Notes: a model not told the origin generated them from the letters alone. 8,262 bases of DNA from an uncultured Flavobacteriaceae bacterium (GCA_938074515.1 CALJFV010000043.1:1-8262); one strand, 5' to 3'; positions 1-7,288 are shown, counted from the first letter of the stretch. Numbers and translations are program-made.

Positions 1-710
1 GCCTCTAATGTAATTCGTTCATCACTAAAGAGCATAAAATGATGGATTAGCGTTTTAGCTGCTTCGGTCAGAGCATCTTTAGGGTGAATCGAACCGTCGG
101 TGATAATTTCAAAAACAAGTTTTTCATAGTCGGTTTTCTGCTCTACACGGAAATTCTCAATGCTGTATTTAACATTTTTGATTGGCGTGTAGATCGAATC
201 TGTGAAGATGGTTCCAAGAGGTGCATTTGCTTTCTTGTTTTCTTCAGCCGGAACATATCCACGTCCCTTTTCGATGGTTAACTCGATATTCAAATTAACC
301 TTAGCGTCCATATTACAAACTACTAAATCCGGATTAAGGACTTGAAATCCTGAGATGAACTTCTGGAAATCACCAGCAGTCAACTTATCATTACCAGAAA
401 TAGAAATAGTTACCGTTTCGTTGTCGATTTCTTCAATTTGTCTTTTGAAACGAACTTGCTTCAAATTCAAAATCATTTCGGTAACATCCTCAACAACTCC
501 TTGAATCGTTGAAAATTCGTGATCCACGCCTTCGATACGCACCGAAGTGATTGCAAATCCCTCTAATGAAGAGAGAAGAACACGTCTTAGGGCATTACCT
601 ACGGTCAATCCATAACCAGGTTCCAAAGGGCGAAATTCAAATTTCCCCTCGAAATCGGTTGAATTGATCATGATAACTTTATCAGGCTTTTGAAAACTAA
701 ATACTGCCAT
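1..710 (-). CDS. rpoA: RNA polymerase subunit alpha, N-terminal part (cut by window edge)
   Basis: This is the alpha subunit of RNA polymerase, which dimerises and nucleates assembly of the beta and beta' subunits. Translating the minus strand from the ATG at 710 gives an open frame of 236 codons running off the left edge. It begins [20 protein letters not shown] and contains the family motif [19 protein letters not shown] (about residues 30-48), VPAEENKK (153-160) and the helix region [17 protein letters not shown] (205-221). These cover both N-terminal subdomains. The linker and the C-terminal domain that contacts UP elements and activators would lie beyond the edge, as would rplQ in the usual order. 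It starts 21 nt after the rpsD stop, with context AAGTTATGG and no Shine-Dalgarno sequence. It is 3'-partial only because of the window. Confidence 0.97.
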   Translation of the reverse strand, partial: MAVFSFQKPDKVIMINSTDFEGKFEFRPLEPGYGLTVGNALRRVLLSSLEGFAITSVRIEGVDHEFSTIQGVVEDVTEMILNLKQVRFKRQIEEIDNETVTISISGNDKLTAGDFQKFISGFQVLNPDLVVCNMDAKVNLNIELTIEKGRGYVPAEENKKANAPLGTIFTDSIYTPIKNVKYSIENFRVEQKTDYEKLVFEIITDGSIHPKDALTEAAKTLIHHFMLFSDERITLE

Positions 711-731
711 AACTTAAAGGTGTGTTTAAAA

Positions 732-1337
732 TTATTTAGAATACAATTCGACGATGAATTGCTCATTGATGTTTTCAGGGATCTGCAAACGCTGAGGCAC
801 AGAAACAAAAGTTCCTTCCTTTTTATCAGTGTTCCAAGTAATCCACTCAAAAACATGACTTGAATTAGCCAAAGATTGCTGAATGGCGTCGAGAGATTTT
901 GATTTCTCGCGAACGGCCACAACGTCACCAGGCTTTAATTGGTAAGAAGGAATATTTACCTTATCACCATTTACGGTAATGTGGCGGTGTGACACTAATT
1001 GACGCGCAGCACTGCGGCTTGGCGCAATTCCCATACGATAGACCACGTTATCCAATCGAGACTCACACAATTGTAACAATACCTCCCCTGTAATTCCAGA
1101 GGCAGCCGTTGCTTTTTTGAATAAGTTACGGAATTGACGCTCTAAAATACCATAAGTATATTTTGCCTTTTGTTTTTCTGCCAACTGAACAGCATATTCA
1201 GACTTCTTACCACGTCTGCGGTTTTGTCCATGTTGTCCAGGAGGATAATTGCGTTTTTCGAATGATTTGTCTTCACCGTAAATCGCTTCACCGAATTTAC
1301 GAGCGATCTTAGTCTTTGGACCAGTATATCTTGCCAT
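732..1337 (-). CDS. rpsD: 30S ribosomal protein S4 (uS4), zinc-free form
   Basis: S4 is a primary 16S rRNA binding protein at the 5' domain that also takes part in decoding fidelity. The 201-residue product begins [20 protein letters not shown]. The N-terminal domain carries [19 protein letters not shown] (about 31-49), and the RNA-binding S4 domain covers about 92-142 ([12 protein letters not shown], then [18 protein letters not shown]). It lacks the cysteine cluster of zinc-binding S4 paralogues; the single Cys at 91 is in the core. In E. coli S4 represses the alpha operon from the rpsM leader. Here the gene sits between rpsK and rpoA behind an unusually long 79-nt spacer with a predicted hairpin. 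The start lies in an A-rich context (CAAAACAAAATG), with no Shine-Dalgarno sequence. Confidence 0.98.
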   Translation of the reverse strand: MARYTGPKTKIARKFGEAIYGEDKSFEKRNYPPGQHGQNRRRGKKSEYAVQLAEKQKAKYTYGILERQFRNLFKKATAASGITGEVLLQLCESRLDNVVYRMGIAPSRSAARQLVSHRHITVNGDKVNIPSYQLKPGDVVAVREKSKSLDAIQQSLANSSHVFEWITWNTDKKEGTFVSVPQRLQIPENINEQFIVELYSK

Positions 1338-1351
1338 TTTGTTTTGTTTTA

Positions 1352-1399
1352 GGAGGGAAAATCTAAATTAAGGTCGTCCTTTAGTTTTCTTTTTCCTCC
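1352..1399 (-). promoter_or_regulatory. Candidate mRNA hairpin in the rpsK-rpsD spacer
   Basis: Read on the minus strand, the spacer holds a two-part inverted repeat. The outer arms GGAGGAAAA (1399-1391) and TTTTCCCTCC (1361-1352) pair over nine bases with one bulged C. The inner arms CTAAAGG (1384-1378) and CCTTAATTTAG (1373-1363) pair over seven bases with a TTAA bulge around an ACGA loop. It lies 17 nt after the rpsK stop and ends 14 nt before the rpsD ATG. No U-run follows, so an intrinsic terminator is unlikely. A role in controlling S4 translation or in mRNA processing is inference; I judged the fold by eye. Confidence 0.4.
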
Positions 1400-1416
1400 G
1401 ATTGATACTATAAATA

Positions 1417-1809
1417 TTATACTCTTCTTCTTTTTGGTGGACGACATCCATTATGCGGCATTGGTGTAATGTCAACGATTTCCGTGACCTCAATTCCTGC
1501 ATTGTGGATGGTTCTGATTGCCGATTCTCGACCATTACCAGGACCTTTAACGTATACCTTTACTTTACGCAAACCAGCTTCATGAGCTACTGAAGACGCA
1601 TCTTCTGCTGCCAATTGTGCCGCGTATGGCGTATTTTTCTTTGAGCCTCTAAAGCCCATTTTTCCAGCGGATGACCAAGAGATCACATCGCCGTTTTTGT
1701 TGGTCAAGGAGATAATGATATTATTGAATGATGCGGTAATATGTGCCTCACCAGTCGCTTCAATAACAACTTTTCTCTTTTTCGTATTCTTTGCACTAGA
1801 CTTTGCCAT
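1417..1809 (-). CDS. rpsK: 30S ribosomal protein S11 (uS11)
   Basis: S11 binds 16S rRNA on the platform of the small subunit, near the exit-site mRNA and S7. The 130-residue product has a lysine-rich N-terminal tail, the core segments [20 protein letters not shown] (18-37), [20 protein letters not shown] (45-64) and [13 protein letters not shown] (87-99), and the near-invariant tail [15 protein letters not shown]. Length matches the family. The HNG at 119-121 corresponds to the E. coli site where Asn119 can convert to isoaspartate. The ATG lies 11 nt after the rpsM stop. An AGGAG occurs only 2 nt before the ATG, too close to act as a normal Shine-Dalgarno site. Confidence 0.98.
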   Translation of the reverse strand: MAKSSAKNTKKRKVVIEATGEAHITASFNNIIISLTNKNGDVISWSSAGKMGFRGSKKNTPYAAQLAAEDASSVAHEAGLRKVKVYVKGPGNGRESAIRTIHNAGIEVTEIVDITPMPHNGCRPPKRRRV

Positions 1810-1820
1810 ATCTCCTGAAA

Positions 1821-2195
1821 TTATTTGGTTGCTTTTTTCTTGTTAGCAACTGTTTTACGTTTTCCTTTTCTGGTTCTGGAGTTATTCTTTGTGCGTTGTC
1901 CTCTTAGGGGGAGTCCAGCTCTGTGTCGAATACCTCTGTAGCAACCGATGTCCATCAAACGCTTGATGTTCAATTGAATTTCACTACGTAATTCGCCTTC
2001 GATCTTGAATGACCCTACAGCCTCACGAATAGCACCGATTTCATCATCGTTCCATTCGTTGACCTTTTTGTCTTCGCTGACACCAGCTTTCTTTAAGATA
2101 TCTTGAGCACGACTCTTGCCCACTCCAAAGATATACGTTAACGCGATTACACCCCTTTTCTGTTTCGGGATATCTACACCTGCGATTCTTGCCAT
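1821..2195 (-). CDS. rpsM: 30S ribosomal protein S13 (uS13)
   Basis: S13 sits at the top of the small-subunit head and forms inter-subunit bridges with L5 and 23S rRNA while contacting P-site tRNA. The 124-residue product starts [15 protein letters not shown] and carries [14 protein letters not shown] (21-34) of the helix-two-turn-helix fold, then the conserved tail [20 protein letters not shown] (88-107) and a lysine-rich end. The ATG is 2 nt after the rpmJ stop. AAGGA with 5-nt spacing precedes it, the only well-placed Shine-Dalgarno-like site in the window, but it overlaps the last codons of rpmJ and may be coincidental. In E. coli the alpha-operon S4 target is the rpsM leader; no leader space exists here. 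Confidence 0.98.
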   Translation of the reverse strand: MARIAGVDIPKQKRGVIALTYIFGVGKSRAQDILKKAGVSEDKKVNEWNDDEIGAIREAVGSFKIEGELRSEIQLNIKRLMDIGCYRGIRHRAGLPLRGQRTKNNSRTRKGKRKTVANKKKATK

Positions 2196-2197
2196 AA

Positions 2198-2314
2198 TTA
2201 TCCTTGTCTTTGTTTAAACCTTGGGTTCTTTTTGTTAATAACATACAAGCGCCCTTTTCTGCGTACGATTTTACAGTCGGCACTGCGTTTTTTAATGGAA
2301 GCTCTTACTTTCAT
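2198..2314 (-). CDS. rpmJ: 50S ribosomal protein L36 (bL36), zinc-free form
   Basis: L36 is a very small protein that binds 23S rRNA on the large subunit and helps organise its fold. The frame from ATG at 2314 to TAA at 2198 encodes 38 residues, [20 protein letters not shown] followed by [18 protein letters not shown]. The length and the KVRAS and FKQRQG ends match the family. Of the usual zinc ligands (Cys11, Cys14, Cys27, His33) only Cys14 remains; the others are Ser, Asn and Phe, so this is a form that does not bind zinc, as I recall being usual in Bacteroidota. It starts 4 nt after the infA stop and ends 2 nt before rpsM, so the three genes are tightly packed. Confidence 0.97.
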   Translation of the reverse strand: MKVRASIKKRSADCKIVRRKGRLYVINKKNPRFKQRQG

Positions 2315-2318
2315 TGTT

Positions 2319-2534
2319 TTAGTATCTATAAGTTATGCGAGCCTTTGTTAAATCATAAGGGCTCATTTCTAATTTCACCTTATCGCCAGGAAGTAATTTG
2401 ATATAATGCATACGCATCTTTCCAGAGATATGGGCGGTAACAATATGACCGTTCTCAAGTTCCACACGGAACATTGCATTGGATAGGGCTTCGACTATCG
2501 ATCCATCTTGCTCTATTGCTGCTTGTTTGGCCAT
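2319..2534 (-). CDS. infA: Translation initiation factor IF-1
   Basis: IF-1 binds the A site of the 30S subunit during initiation and supports IF-2 and IF-3 action. The 71-residue product is a single S1-like OB-fold: [20 protein letters not shown] (10-29), then [19 protein letters not shown] (35-53) and the C-terminal signature [17 protein letters not shown] (55-71). Length and motifs are standard. Its ATG overlaps the secY stop by one base (TAATG), which suggests translational coupling or reinitiation after secY. The order secY-infA-rpmJ-rpsM lacks the adk and map genes that separate secY from infA in many Gram-positive bacteria. Confidence 0.98.
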   Translation of the reverse strand: MAKQAAIEQDGSIVEALSNAMFRVELENGHIVTAHISGKMRMHYIKLLPGDKVKLEMSPYDLTKARITYRY

Positions 2535-3877
2535 TATGCTATTGATTTACGATTTTTACCAGTTTTCATTAAACCATCATAGTGACGATTTAACAAATAC
2601 GAATTCACTTGTTGCATTGTATCAATGGCGACACCCACCATAATTAACAAAGAAGTCCCTCCGTAAAACAGAGCCCAACCTTGCTGAATTCCCAAGATTT
2701 TTACGACAAATGCCGGGAAAATGGCAATTAAGGCTAGAAAGACCGATCCAGGTAAGGTTATTTGTGACATGATTCGATCTAAGTACTCAGCGGTATCCGT
2801 TCCTGGTTTAATCCCTGGAATGAATCCTCCGCTGCGCTTGAGGTCGTCCGCCATTTTATTGGTTGGTACTGTGATCGCCGTGTAAAAATAGGTAAAGATG
2901 ATGATCAATATACCAAACACAAGATTATACCAAAAACCAAAAATATCACTGAAATTAGCTTGAATGGTTTGTGCAAAAGCACTCTCTGATAAACTGGCTA
3001 CAGCCGAAGGGACAAACATAATCGCCTGAGCGAAAATGATTGGCATTACCCCAGAAGCATTGAGCTTAAGTGGAATAAATTGACGCGCACCAAAAATATT
3101 TTTTTCGTAGGCTCCAGAAGCTGTACGACGAGCATACTGAACTGGTATTTGGCGCACGGCCATAACCAAGAGTACTGAGAGTAAAATGATGACAAACCAA
3201 ATAACCAACTCAATCAAGATCATGATCATACCTCCATTTGATTCAAAAACACGCGAAGCGAATTCTTGAGCAAAAGTCAATGGCAAACGGGCAATGATTC
3301 CCACCATAATAAGAATCGAAATACCATTACCAATTCCTTTGTCCGTAATTTTCTCACCAAGCCACATCGCAAACACACACCCGGTTACCAGGATGGTAAT
3401 TGACGACACGTAAAACAAGGCTGATTGCCCCATGACAAAAGCTTCCGAAGGCACCCCTAGGGCAGGTAAACCTGCTAGGTAACTCGGCGCTTGAACCAAA
3501 CAAATCCCAATGGTTAACCAACGGGTAATTTGATTGATTTTTTTGCGGCCACTTTCTCCCTCTTTTTGAAGCTTTTGAAGGTAAGGAATAGCGATTTGCA
3601 TCAACTGAACAACAATAGAGGCTGATATGTAAGGCATGATCCCTAATGCAAATATGGAGGCATTAGCAAATGCTCCACCAGTAAATGCATTGAGTAGACC
3701 CCCAATACCACCATCATCAAATCGACCAGCGAAATCACTGAGCATGGCTGCATCAATTCCGGGCAATACTACTTGAGCTCCAAATCGATATACCAATAAC
3801 AAACCTAAAGTCAAGGCGATACGATCGCGTAGCTCTTCAATTTTATAGGCATTTTTTAATGTCTCAAAAAACTTCAT
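2534..3877 (-). CDS. secY: Protein translocase subunit SecY
   Basis: SecY is the pore-forming subunit of the SecYEG channel in the cytoplasmic membrane, used by SecA for export and by ribosomes for membrane insertion. The 447-residue protein shows about ten hydrophobic segments (roughly 20-38, 72-95, 120-138, 152-172, 182-200, 215-240, 271-292, 313-336, 374-393, 399-420). The plug region is [15 protein letters not shown] (56-70), followed by [15 protein letters not shown] (78-92). Other motifs are the loop [10 protein letters not shown] (104-113), [12 protein letters not shown] (174-185), PVQYARR (245-251), [11 protein letters not shown] (269-279) and the cytosolic loop [19 protein letters not shown] (348-366). 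That loop has Lys357 where E. coli has Arg357. It starts 12 nt after rplO. Confidence 0.99.
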   Translation of the reverse strand: MKFFETLKNAYKIEELRDRIALTLGLLLVYRFGAQVVLPGIDAAMLSDFAGRFDDGGIGGLLNAFTGGAFANASIFALGIMPYISASIVVQLMQIAIPYLQKLQKEGESGRKKINQITRWLTIGICLVQAPSYLAGLPALGVPSEAFVMGQSALFYVSSITILVTGCVFAMWLGEKITDKGIGNGISILIMVGIIARLPLTFAQEFASRVFESNGGMIMILIELVIWFVIILLSVLLVMAVRQIPVQYARRTASGAYEKNIFGARQFIPLKLNASGVMPIIFAQAIMFVPSAVASLSESAFAQTIQANFSDIFGFWYNLVFGILIIIFTYFYTAITVPTNKMADDLKRSGGFIPGIKPGTDTAEYLDRIMSQITLPGSVFLALIAIFPAFVVKILGIQQGWALFYGGTSLLIMVGVAIDTMQQVNSYLLNRHYDGLMKTGKNRKSIA

Positions 3878-3889
3878 TCCTCTGGTTGA

Positions 3890-4342
3890 TTATAGGGTTT
3901 CTGCTGTTCCTCCTGCAGCTTCGATAGCGGCTTTTGCTGTTCCGGTAAATTTGTGAGCAGTGACGTTAAGCTTAGCTTTTAGTTCTCCGCGACCTAAAAT
4001 TTTAACCATTTCATTTTTACCACAAAGACCAAGTACAACTAAAGTCTCAAAATCTACAGTGTCTTTAATCTTTTTATCGTCAACAAGACCTTGAAGTGTA
4101 TCCAAGTTAATTCCTTGGTATTCCTTACGGTTAATGTTCTTGAATCCAAACTTGGGTACGCGACGTTGTAATGGCATTTGACCCCCTTCGAAACCAAGTT
4201 TCTTAGAATATCCTGAACGAGATTTCGCTCCTTTGTGACCACGTGTTGCCGTACCACCTTTACCAGAACCTTGTCCGCGTCCAACGCGTTTGGCTTCTTT
4301 TTTAACTGATCCTTCAGCTGGTTTTAAATTACTTAAATCCAT
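3890..4342 (-). CDS. rplO: 50S ribosomal protein L15 (uL15)
   Basis: L15 is a late-assembling large-subunit protein whose extended basic N-terminus threads through 23S rRNA. The 150-residue product begins MDLSNLKPAEGSVKKEAKRV, then has the Gly/Lys/Arg-rich segment GRGQGSGKGGTATRGHKGAK (21-40) and the conserved GGQMPLQRRVPKFGF (53-67). The C-terminal globular part from about 78 includes LGRGELKAKLNVTAHKFT and ends in IEAAGGTAETL, as in other L15 proteins. The gene lies between rpmD (11 nt) and secY (12 nt), its standard place in the spc operon. No Shine-Dalgarno sequence is seen before the ATG. Confidence 0.98.
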   Translation of the reverse strand: MDLSNLKPAEGSVKKEAKRVGRGQGSGKGGTATRGHKGAKSRSGYSKKLGFEGGQMPLQRRVPKFGFKNINRKEYQGINLDTLQGLVDDKKIKDTVDFETLVVLGLCGKNEMVKILGRGELKAKLNVTAHKFTGTAKAAIEAAGGTAETL

Positions 4343-4353
4343 TTCTGTATCTC

Positions 4354-4533
4354 TTATTTGGTTTCAACCGAAACCAAGTGATTAACTTTACTTACCATAC
4401 CCATAATTGTTGGGGTATCTTCATGCTCTACAGTTTGACCGATTTTTTTCAAGCCAAGGGCCTTGAGCGTTCTCTTTTGGGTTTCAGGACGTTTAATGTC
4501 ACTGCGCACCTTTGTAATTCTGATCTTTGCCAT
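4354..4533 (-). CDS. rpmD: 50S ribosomal protein L30 (uL30)
   Basis: L30 is a small alpha/beta protein on the large-subunit surface near 5S rRNA and domain II of 23S rRNA. I choose the ATG at 4533, giving 59 residues: MAKIRITKVRSDIKRPETQK, then RTLKALGLKKIGQTVEHED and TPTIMGMVSKVNHLVSVE. This is the normal bacterial length, with the usual LKALGL/IGQTVEHEDTP core. The frame stays open upstream to an ATG at 4623, but that would add 30 unrelated residues and run about 80 nt into rpsE, so it is rejected. The chosen start is 10 nt after the rpsE stop, in the context CAGTTATGGC. Confidence 0.97.
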   Translation of the reverse strand: MAKIRITKVRSDIKRPETQKRTLKALGLKKIGQTVEHEDTPTIMGMVSKVNHLVSVETK

Positions 4534-4543
4534 AACTGTTTGA

Positions 4544-5068
4544 TTAACCTTTAAATAATTTATCCAAAGTAATGCCACGTTGTTTGGCCACAGTCTCTGC
4601 ACTGCGCAATTGAAGTAAAGCATCGAAAGTTGCCTTTACCACATTGTGCGGGTTTGATGATCCCTGAGACTTAGACAATACGTCGTGCACCCCTACAGCT
4701 TCCATCACTGCACGAACAGCTCCACCTGCAATAACTCCGGTACCTGCCGCTGCAGGAAGAAGATTAACACGAGCACCGCCGTATTTACCTTTTTGTTCGT
4801 GAGGCAAAGTCACTTTATTAAGTGGAATACGCACCAAATTCTTCTTAGCATCCTCAATGGCCTTTGCAATGGCACTGGCAACATCTTTTGACTTTCCTAA
4901 TCCGTGTCCGACAACACCTTTTTCATCTCCTACAACTACGATTGCAGAGAATCCAAAAGTACGTCCTCCTTTGGTCACTTTGGTTACACGCTGTACCCCG
5001 ACCAAACGATCCTTCAATTCGAGTCCGCCCGGCTTAACTAGTTCTACGTTTTTATAATCTTGATACAT
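4544..5068 (-). CDS. rpsE: 30S ribosomal protein S5 (uS5)
   Basis: S5 lies at the mRNA entry channel of the 30S subunit and influences fidelity and helicase activity; the spectinomycin-associated loop of the family is in its N-terminal domain. The 174-residue product starts [20 protein letters not shown]. The double-stranded-RNA-like N-terminal domain includes [20 protein letters not shown] (27-46) and [17 protein letters not shown] (54-70). The C-terminal domain has [20 protein letters not shown] (90-109), [20 protein letters not shown] (111-130) and [20 protein letters not shown] (132-151). It begins 4 nt after rplR with an A-rich lead (CTAAAAATATG) and no Shine-Dalgarno sequence. The long N-terminus fits Bacteroidota S5 proteins as I recall them. 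Confidence 0.98.
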   Translation of the reverse strand: MYQDYKNVELVKPGGLELKDRLVGVQRVTKVTKGGRTFGFSAIVVVGDEKGVVGHGLGKSKDVASAIAKAIEDAKKNLVRIPLNKVTLPHEQKGKYGGARVNLLPAAAGTGVIAGGAVRAVMEAVGVHDVLSKSQGSSNPHNVVKATFDALLQLRSAETVAKQRGITLDKLFKG

Positions 5069-5072
5069 ATTT

Positions 5073-5429
5073 TTAGAATTTTAAGCCGCCTTCGCGCGCG
5101 CCTTCTGCTAATGATTTAACTCTACCGTGGTACAAGTATCCCCCGCGATCGAAAGTCACTTCGGTCACTCCAGCCTTCAAGGCTTTTTGAGCAACACTTT
5201 GACCGACGAGCTTTGCGGCTTCACTCTTGTTGACACTTGCCGCATCAATATCCTTATCTCTTGACGAAGCTGCTGCTAGAGTAACTCCAGATAGGTCATC
5301 AATGAGTTGAGCATAAATTTCTTTATTGCTGCGGAATACGGCTAACCTTGGGCGCTGTGCATTCCCACTTACGGTTTTTCTAATACGAAAGCGAATACGC
5401 TCTCTTCTTTCTTCTTTGGATAATGCCAT
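5073..5429 (-). CDS. rplR: 50S ribosomal protein L18 (uL18)
   Basis: L18 binds 5S rRNA and, with L5, anchors it in the central protuberance. The 118-residue product has the basic N-terminus [20 protein letters not shown], then [20 protein letters not shown] (26-45) and the conserved C-terminal block [20 protein letters not shown] (93-112) ending EGGLKF. Length matches the family. It begins 10 nt after rplF and ends 4 nt before rpsE. The start context is GAGTTATGGC, the same AGTTATGG seen at rpoA, rpmD and rplE. Confidence 0.98.
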   Translation of the reverse strand: MALSKEERRERIRFRIRKTVSGNAQRPRLAVFRSNKEIYAQLIDDLSGVTLAAASSRDKDIDAASVNKSEAAKLVGQSVAQKALKAGVTEVTFDRGGYLYHGRVKSLAEGAREGGLKF

Positions 5430-5439
5430 AACTCTATGA

Positions 5440-5982
5440 TTATGCAGACTTACCTGCTTTTCTTCTAATTATTTCACCGACGAACTTAATCCCTTTTCCT
5501 TTGTATGGTTCAGGCTTACGGAAGCTACGGATTTTAGCCGCTACTTGACCGACAAGTTGCTTGTCGTGAGAGGTTAACTTTACTATCGGGTTTTTCCCTT
5601 TTTCAGAAACAGTCTCAACAATCACTTCTGGAGCAATATCCAATACGATATTATGAGAGAATCCTACAGCTAAATCAAGTTTGTTGCCTTGGTTACTCGC
5701 GCGGTACCCCACACCAACCAATTCTAATTGTTTGGTCCAGCCCGCAGATACTCCTTTAATCATATTGTTGACCAAAGAGCGATAAAGGCCGTGTTTTGCA
5801 CGGTGATCTTTTGCGTCTGATGGACGCGTTACCCATACTTGACCATCTTCAACAGCAACAGACACTGCGTCAAATTCTTGAGTTAACTCACCTAATTTCC
5901 CTTTGACAGTGATTACCTGACCGTTCACTTCTACAGTGACGCCTTCTGGAATCGCAACGGGATTATTTCCTATTCGTGACAT
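5440..5982 (-). CDS. rplF: 50S ribosomal protein L6 (uL6)
   Basis: L6 sits on the large subunit near the factor-binding site and the sarcin-ricin loop. The 180-residue product contains two similar L6 domains. The first begins [20 protein letters not shown] and includes [12 protein letters not shown] (26-37) and [20 protein letters not shown] (64-83). The second has [20 protein letters not shown] (86-105) and the signature [20 protein letters not shown] (155-174). Length is normal. It starts 18 nt after the rpsH stop with the lead GACCAAGAAATG and no Shine-Dalgarno sequence, and is followed by rplR after 10 nt. Confidence 0.98.
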   Translation of the reverse strand: MSRIGNNPVAIPEGVTVEVNGQVITVKGKLGELTQEFDAVSVAVEDGQVWVTRPSDAKDHRAKHGLYRSLVNNMIKGVSAGWTKQLELVGVGYRASNQGNKLDLAVGFSHNIVLDIAPEVIVETVSEKGKNPIVKLTSHDKQLVGQVAAKIRSFRKPEPYKGKGIKFVGEIIRRKAGKSA

Positions 5983-6000
5983 TTCTTGGTCTTATTTAGA

Positions 6001-6402
6001 TTAATGAACGTAACACAGTACTTCTCCACCGGTATTTTGAGCTTTGGCTTGTTTGCTCGTCATTACCCCAGCTGAGGTAGAAACGATGGCAACCCCCAAA
6101 CCATTTAATACGCGTGGCATGTCCTTGGCGCTAACATATTGACGTAAACCAGGAGTACTCACACGCGCCATACGACGGATTACAGGTTCTTTAGTGATTT
6201 TGTCGTATTTCAAGGCGATTTTTATTGTTCCTTGAGGATTACTTCCTTCTTCGAACTTGTAGCTCAATATAAAACCTTGGTCAAAAAGGATTTTTGTAAT
6301 CTCCTTTTTAATGTTTGATGCAGGCACCTCTACAACGCGGTGACCGGCAAGACTTGCATTTCTAACGCGTGTTAAAAAATCTGCAATTGGATCTGTGTTC
6401 AT
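6001..6402 (-). CDS. rpsH: 30S ribosomal protein S8 (uS8)
   Basis: S8 binds helix 21 of 16S rRNA as a primary assembly protein; in E. coli it also represses the spc operon by binding near the start of rplE. The 133-residue product starts [20 protein letters not shown], has the core [20 protein letters not shown] (21-40) and [20 protein letters not shown] (71-90), and ends with the RNA-binding [20 protein letters not shown] (108-127) and VLCYVH. The AGVMT and GGEVLCYV motifs are typical. It is preceded by a 61-nt spacer, long for this cluster, which holds a small inverted repeat. The last 10 bases before the ATG read ACAAATAGAAG; no proper Shine-Dalgarno site is seen. Confidence 0.98.
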   Translation of the reverse strand: MNTDPIADFLTRVRNASLAGHRVVEVPASNIKKEITKILFDQGFILSYKFEEGSNPQGTIKIALKYDKITKEPVIRRMARVSTPGLRQYVSAKDMPRVLNGLGVAIVSTSAGVMTSKQAKAQNTGGEVLCYVH

Positions 6403-6422
6403 CTTCTATTTGTTATGGATGT

Positions 6423-6443
6423 GGTTTTTCGATTTGCGAAACC
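6423..6443 (-). promoter_or_regulatory. Candidate small mRNA hairpin in the rpsN-rpsH spacer
   Basis: On the minus strand GGTTTCG (6443-6437) can pair with CGAAAAACC (6431-6423) over seven bases with two bulged A residues, around a CAAAT loop. It lies 20 nt downstream of the rpsN stop and 20 nt upstream of the rpsH ATG. There is no U-run. It is small and AT-rich in part, so chance occurrence is quite possible. A link to S8 autoregulation is only a thought suggested by the neighbour; I do not recognise an S8 binding-site consensus in it. Confidence 0.25.
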
Positions 6444-6463
6444 TTCACCCGGTTTATATAATC

Positions 6464-6733
6464 TTACCAGCTGGCCTTACGCACTCCTGGAATTAATCCT
6501 TGATTTGCCATTTCACGGAACATGACTCGTGACAAGCCGAATGTTCTCATGTAACCCTTTGGACGACCTGTTAATTTACAACGGTTGTGCATGCGGATTG
6601 GTGATGCATTTTTAGGTAATTTTTGCAATGCCTCATAGTCTCCAGCTTCTTTTAAAGCTTTTCTTTTAGCGGCGTATTTTGCTACCGTTTTTGCTCTTTT
6701 CACCTCGCGGGCTTTCATTGATTCTTTAGCCAT
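6464..6733 (-). CDS. rpsN: 30S ribosomal protein S14 (uS14), zinc-free long form
   Basis: S14 is a late-assembling protein in the head of the 30S subunit, close to S3 and S10. The 89-residue product starts [20 protein letters not shown] and has the insertion-containing middle typical of the long form, then [20 protein letters not shown] (44-63) and [20 protein letters not shown] (64-83), ending VRKASW. Zinc-binding short S14 proteins of about 61 residues have two CxxC pairs; here there is a single Cys (52), so it is the zinc-independent type. It starts 1 nt after the rplE stop (TAA-G-ATG), a near-overlap that favours coupled translation. Confidence 0.98.
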   Translation of the reverse strand: MAKESMKAREVKRAKTVAKYAAKRKALKEAGDYEALQKLPKNASPIRMHNRCKLTGRPKGYMRTFGLSRVMFREMANQGLIPGVRKASW

Positions 6734-6734
6734 C

Positions 6735-7286
6735 TTAGTTCTTTTTAAATGGTAACCCCAACTGGGTTAATAATGATTTAGCTTCTTGATCGGTATGGGC
6801 CGAAGTGATGAACGTAACGTTCATTCCTTCAATCTTTTTAACCTTATCGATGTCGATTTCTGGAAAAATTATTTGTTCCGTAATTCCCAAAGAATAGTTA
6901 CCACGACCATCAAATCCGGTTGATCTGATTCCATTAAAGTCACGCACTCGTGGTAGGGCTGAAGTGATCAAACGATCCAAAAATTCATACATGCGCTCTC
7001 CACGGAGGGTCACTTTCGTGCCGATAGGCATACCTTTTCTCAGTTTGAACGTAGCAACGTCCTTCTTTGAAATTGTGGCCACTGCCTTTTGGCCAGTGAT
7101 CTTAGTCAATTCATCCACTGAGTACTCGATCAACTTCTTATCCGCTACAGCACTTCCAACCCCACGAGAAACGACTATTTTCTCGAGTTTGGGAACCTGC
7201 ATTACGTTGTTGTAACCGAACTCATCGGTCAGGGCAGAAATTACTCTGCTCTTGTATTCTTCTTTAAGTCTTGGTGTGTATCCCAT
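6735..7286 (-). CDS. rplE: 50S ribosomal protein L5 (uL5)
   Basis: L5 binds 5S rRNA in the central protuberance, contacts P-site tRNA and forms a bridge to S13. The 183-residue product begins [20 protein letters not shown], with [20 protein letters not shown] (28-47), the core [20 protein letters not shown] (64-83), [20 protein letters not shown] (84-103), [20 protein letters not shown] (113-132) and a C-terminus ending QLGLPFKKN. It begins 2 nt after the rplX stop (TAG-TT-ATG). In E. coli the S8 repressor site spans the rplX-rplE junction; the 2-nt spacer and flanks here show no structure I can identify as that site. Start context is TAGTTATGG. Confidence 0.98.
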   Translation of the reverse strand: MGYTPRLKEEYKSRVISALTDEFGYNNVMQVPKLEKIVVSRGVGSAVADKKLIEYSVDELTKITGQKAVATISKKDVATFKLRKGMPIGTKVTLRGERMYEFLDRLITSALPRVRDFNGIRSTGFDGRGNYSLGITEQIIFPEIDIDKVKKIEGMNVTFITSAHTDQEAKSLLTQLGLPFKKN

Positions 7287-7288
7287 AA

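Noticed and set aside
84..281. Plus-strand open frame of 65 codons
   Set aside because: It lies antisense within rpoA, whose frame is clear; no recognisable protein and no independent signals.
668..928. Minus-strand open frame of 86 codons
   Set aside because: It is an out-of-frame shadow of rpsD and the start of rpoA; the product resembles no known family.
1362..1370. TAATTTAG in the rpsK-rpsD spacer as a Bacteroidota -7 promoter box (TAnnTTTG)
   Set aside because: One mismatch to the box, and no TTG at the expected distance upstream; it is better explained as part of the inverted repeat.
1352..1399. The rpsD-leader hairpin as an intrinsic terminator
   Set aside because: No T-run follows it in the direction of transcription, and rpsD and rpoA continue the operon.
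2044..2283. Minus-strand open frame of 79 codons
   Set aside because: It overlaps rpmJ and rpsM in another frame; both real genes are certain from their sequence.
4054..4284. Minus-strand open frame of 76 codons inside rplO
   Set aside because: Frame shadow of rplO, with no family resemblance.
4534..4623. N-terminal extension of L30 to an upstream ATG at 4623
   Set aside because: It would add 30 residues unlike L30 and overlap rpsE by about 80 nt; the internal ATG at 4533 gives the canonical 59-residue protein beginning MAKIRITK.
4685..5057. Two overlapping plus-strand open frames antisense to rpsE
   Set aside because: Antisense to a fully conserved rpsE; their composition follows from the opposite strand.
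5089..5101. Alternating GC run (cgcgcgcg) in rplR
   Set aside because: It encodes the conserved Ala-Arg-Glu of the L18 C-terminus and needs no other explanation.
6964..7215. Plus-strand open frame of 83 codons antisense to rplE
   Set aside because: Antisense shadow of a certain gene, with no supporting features.
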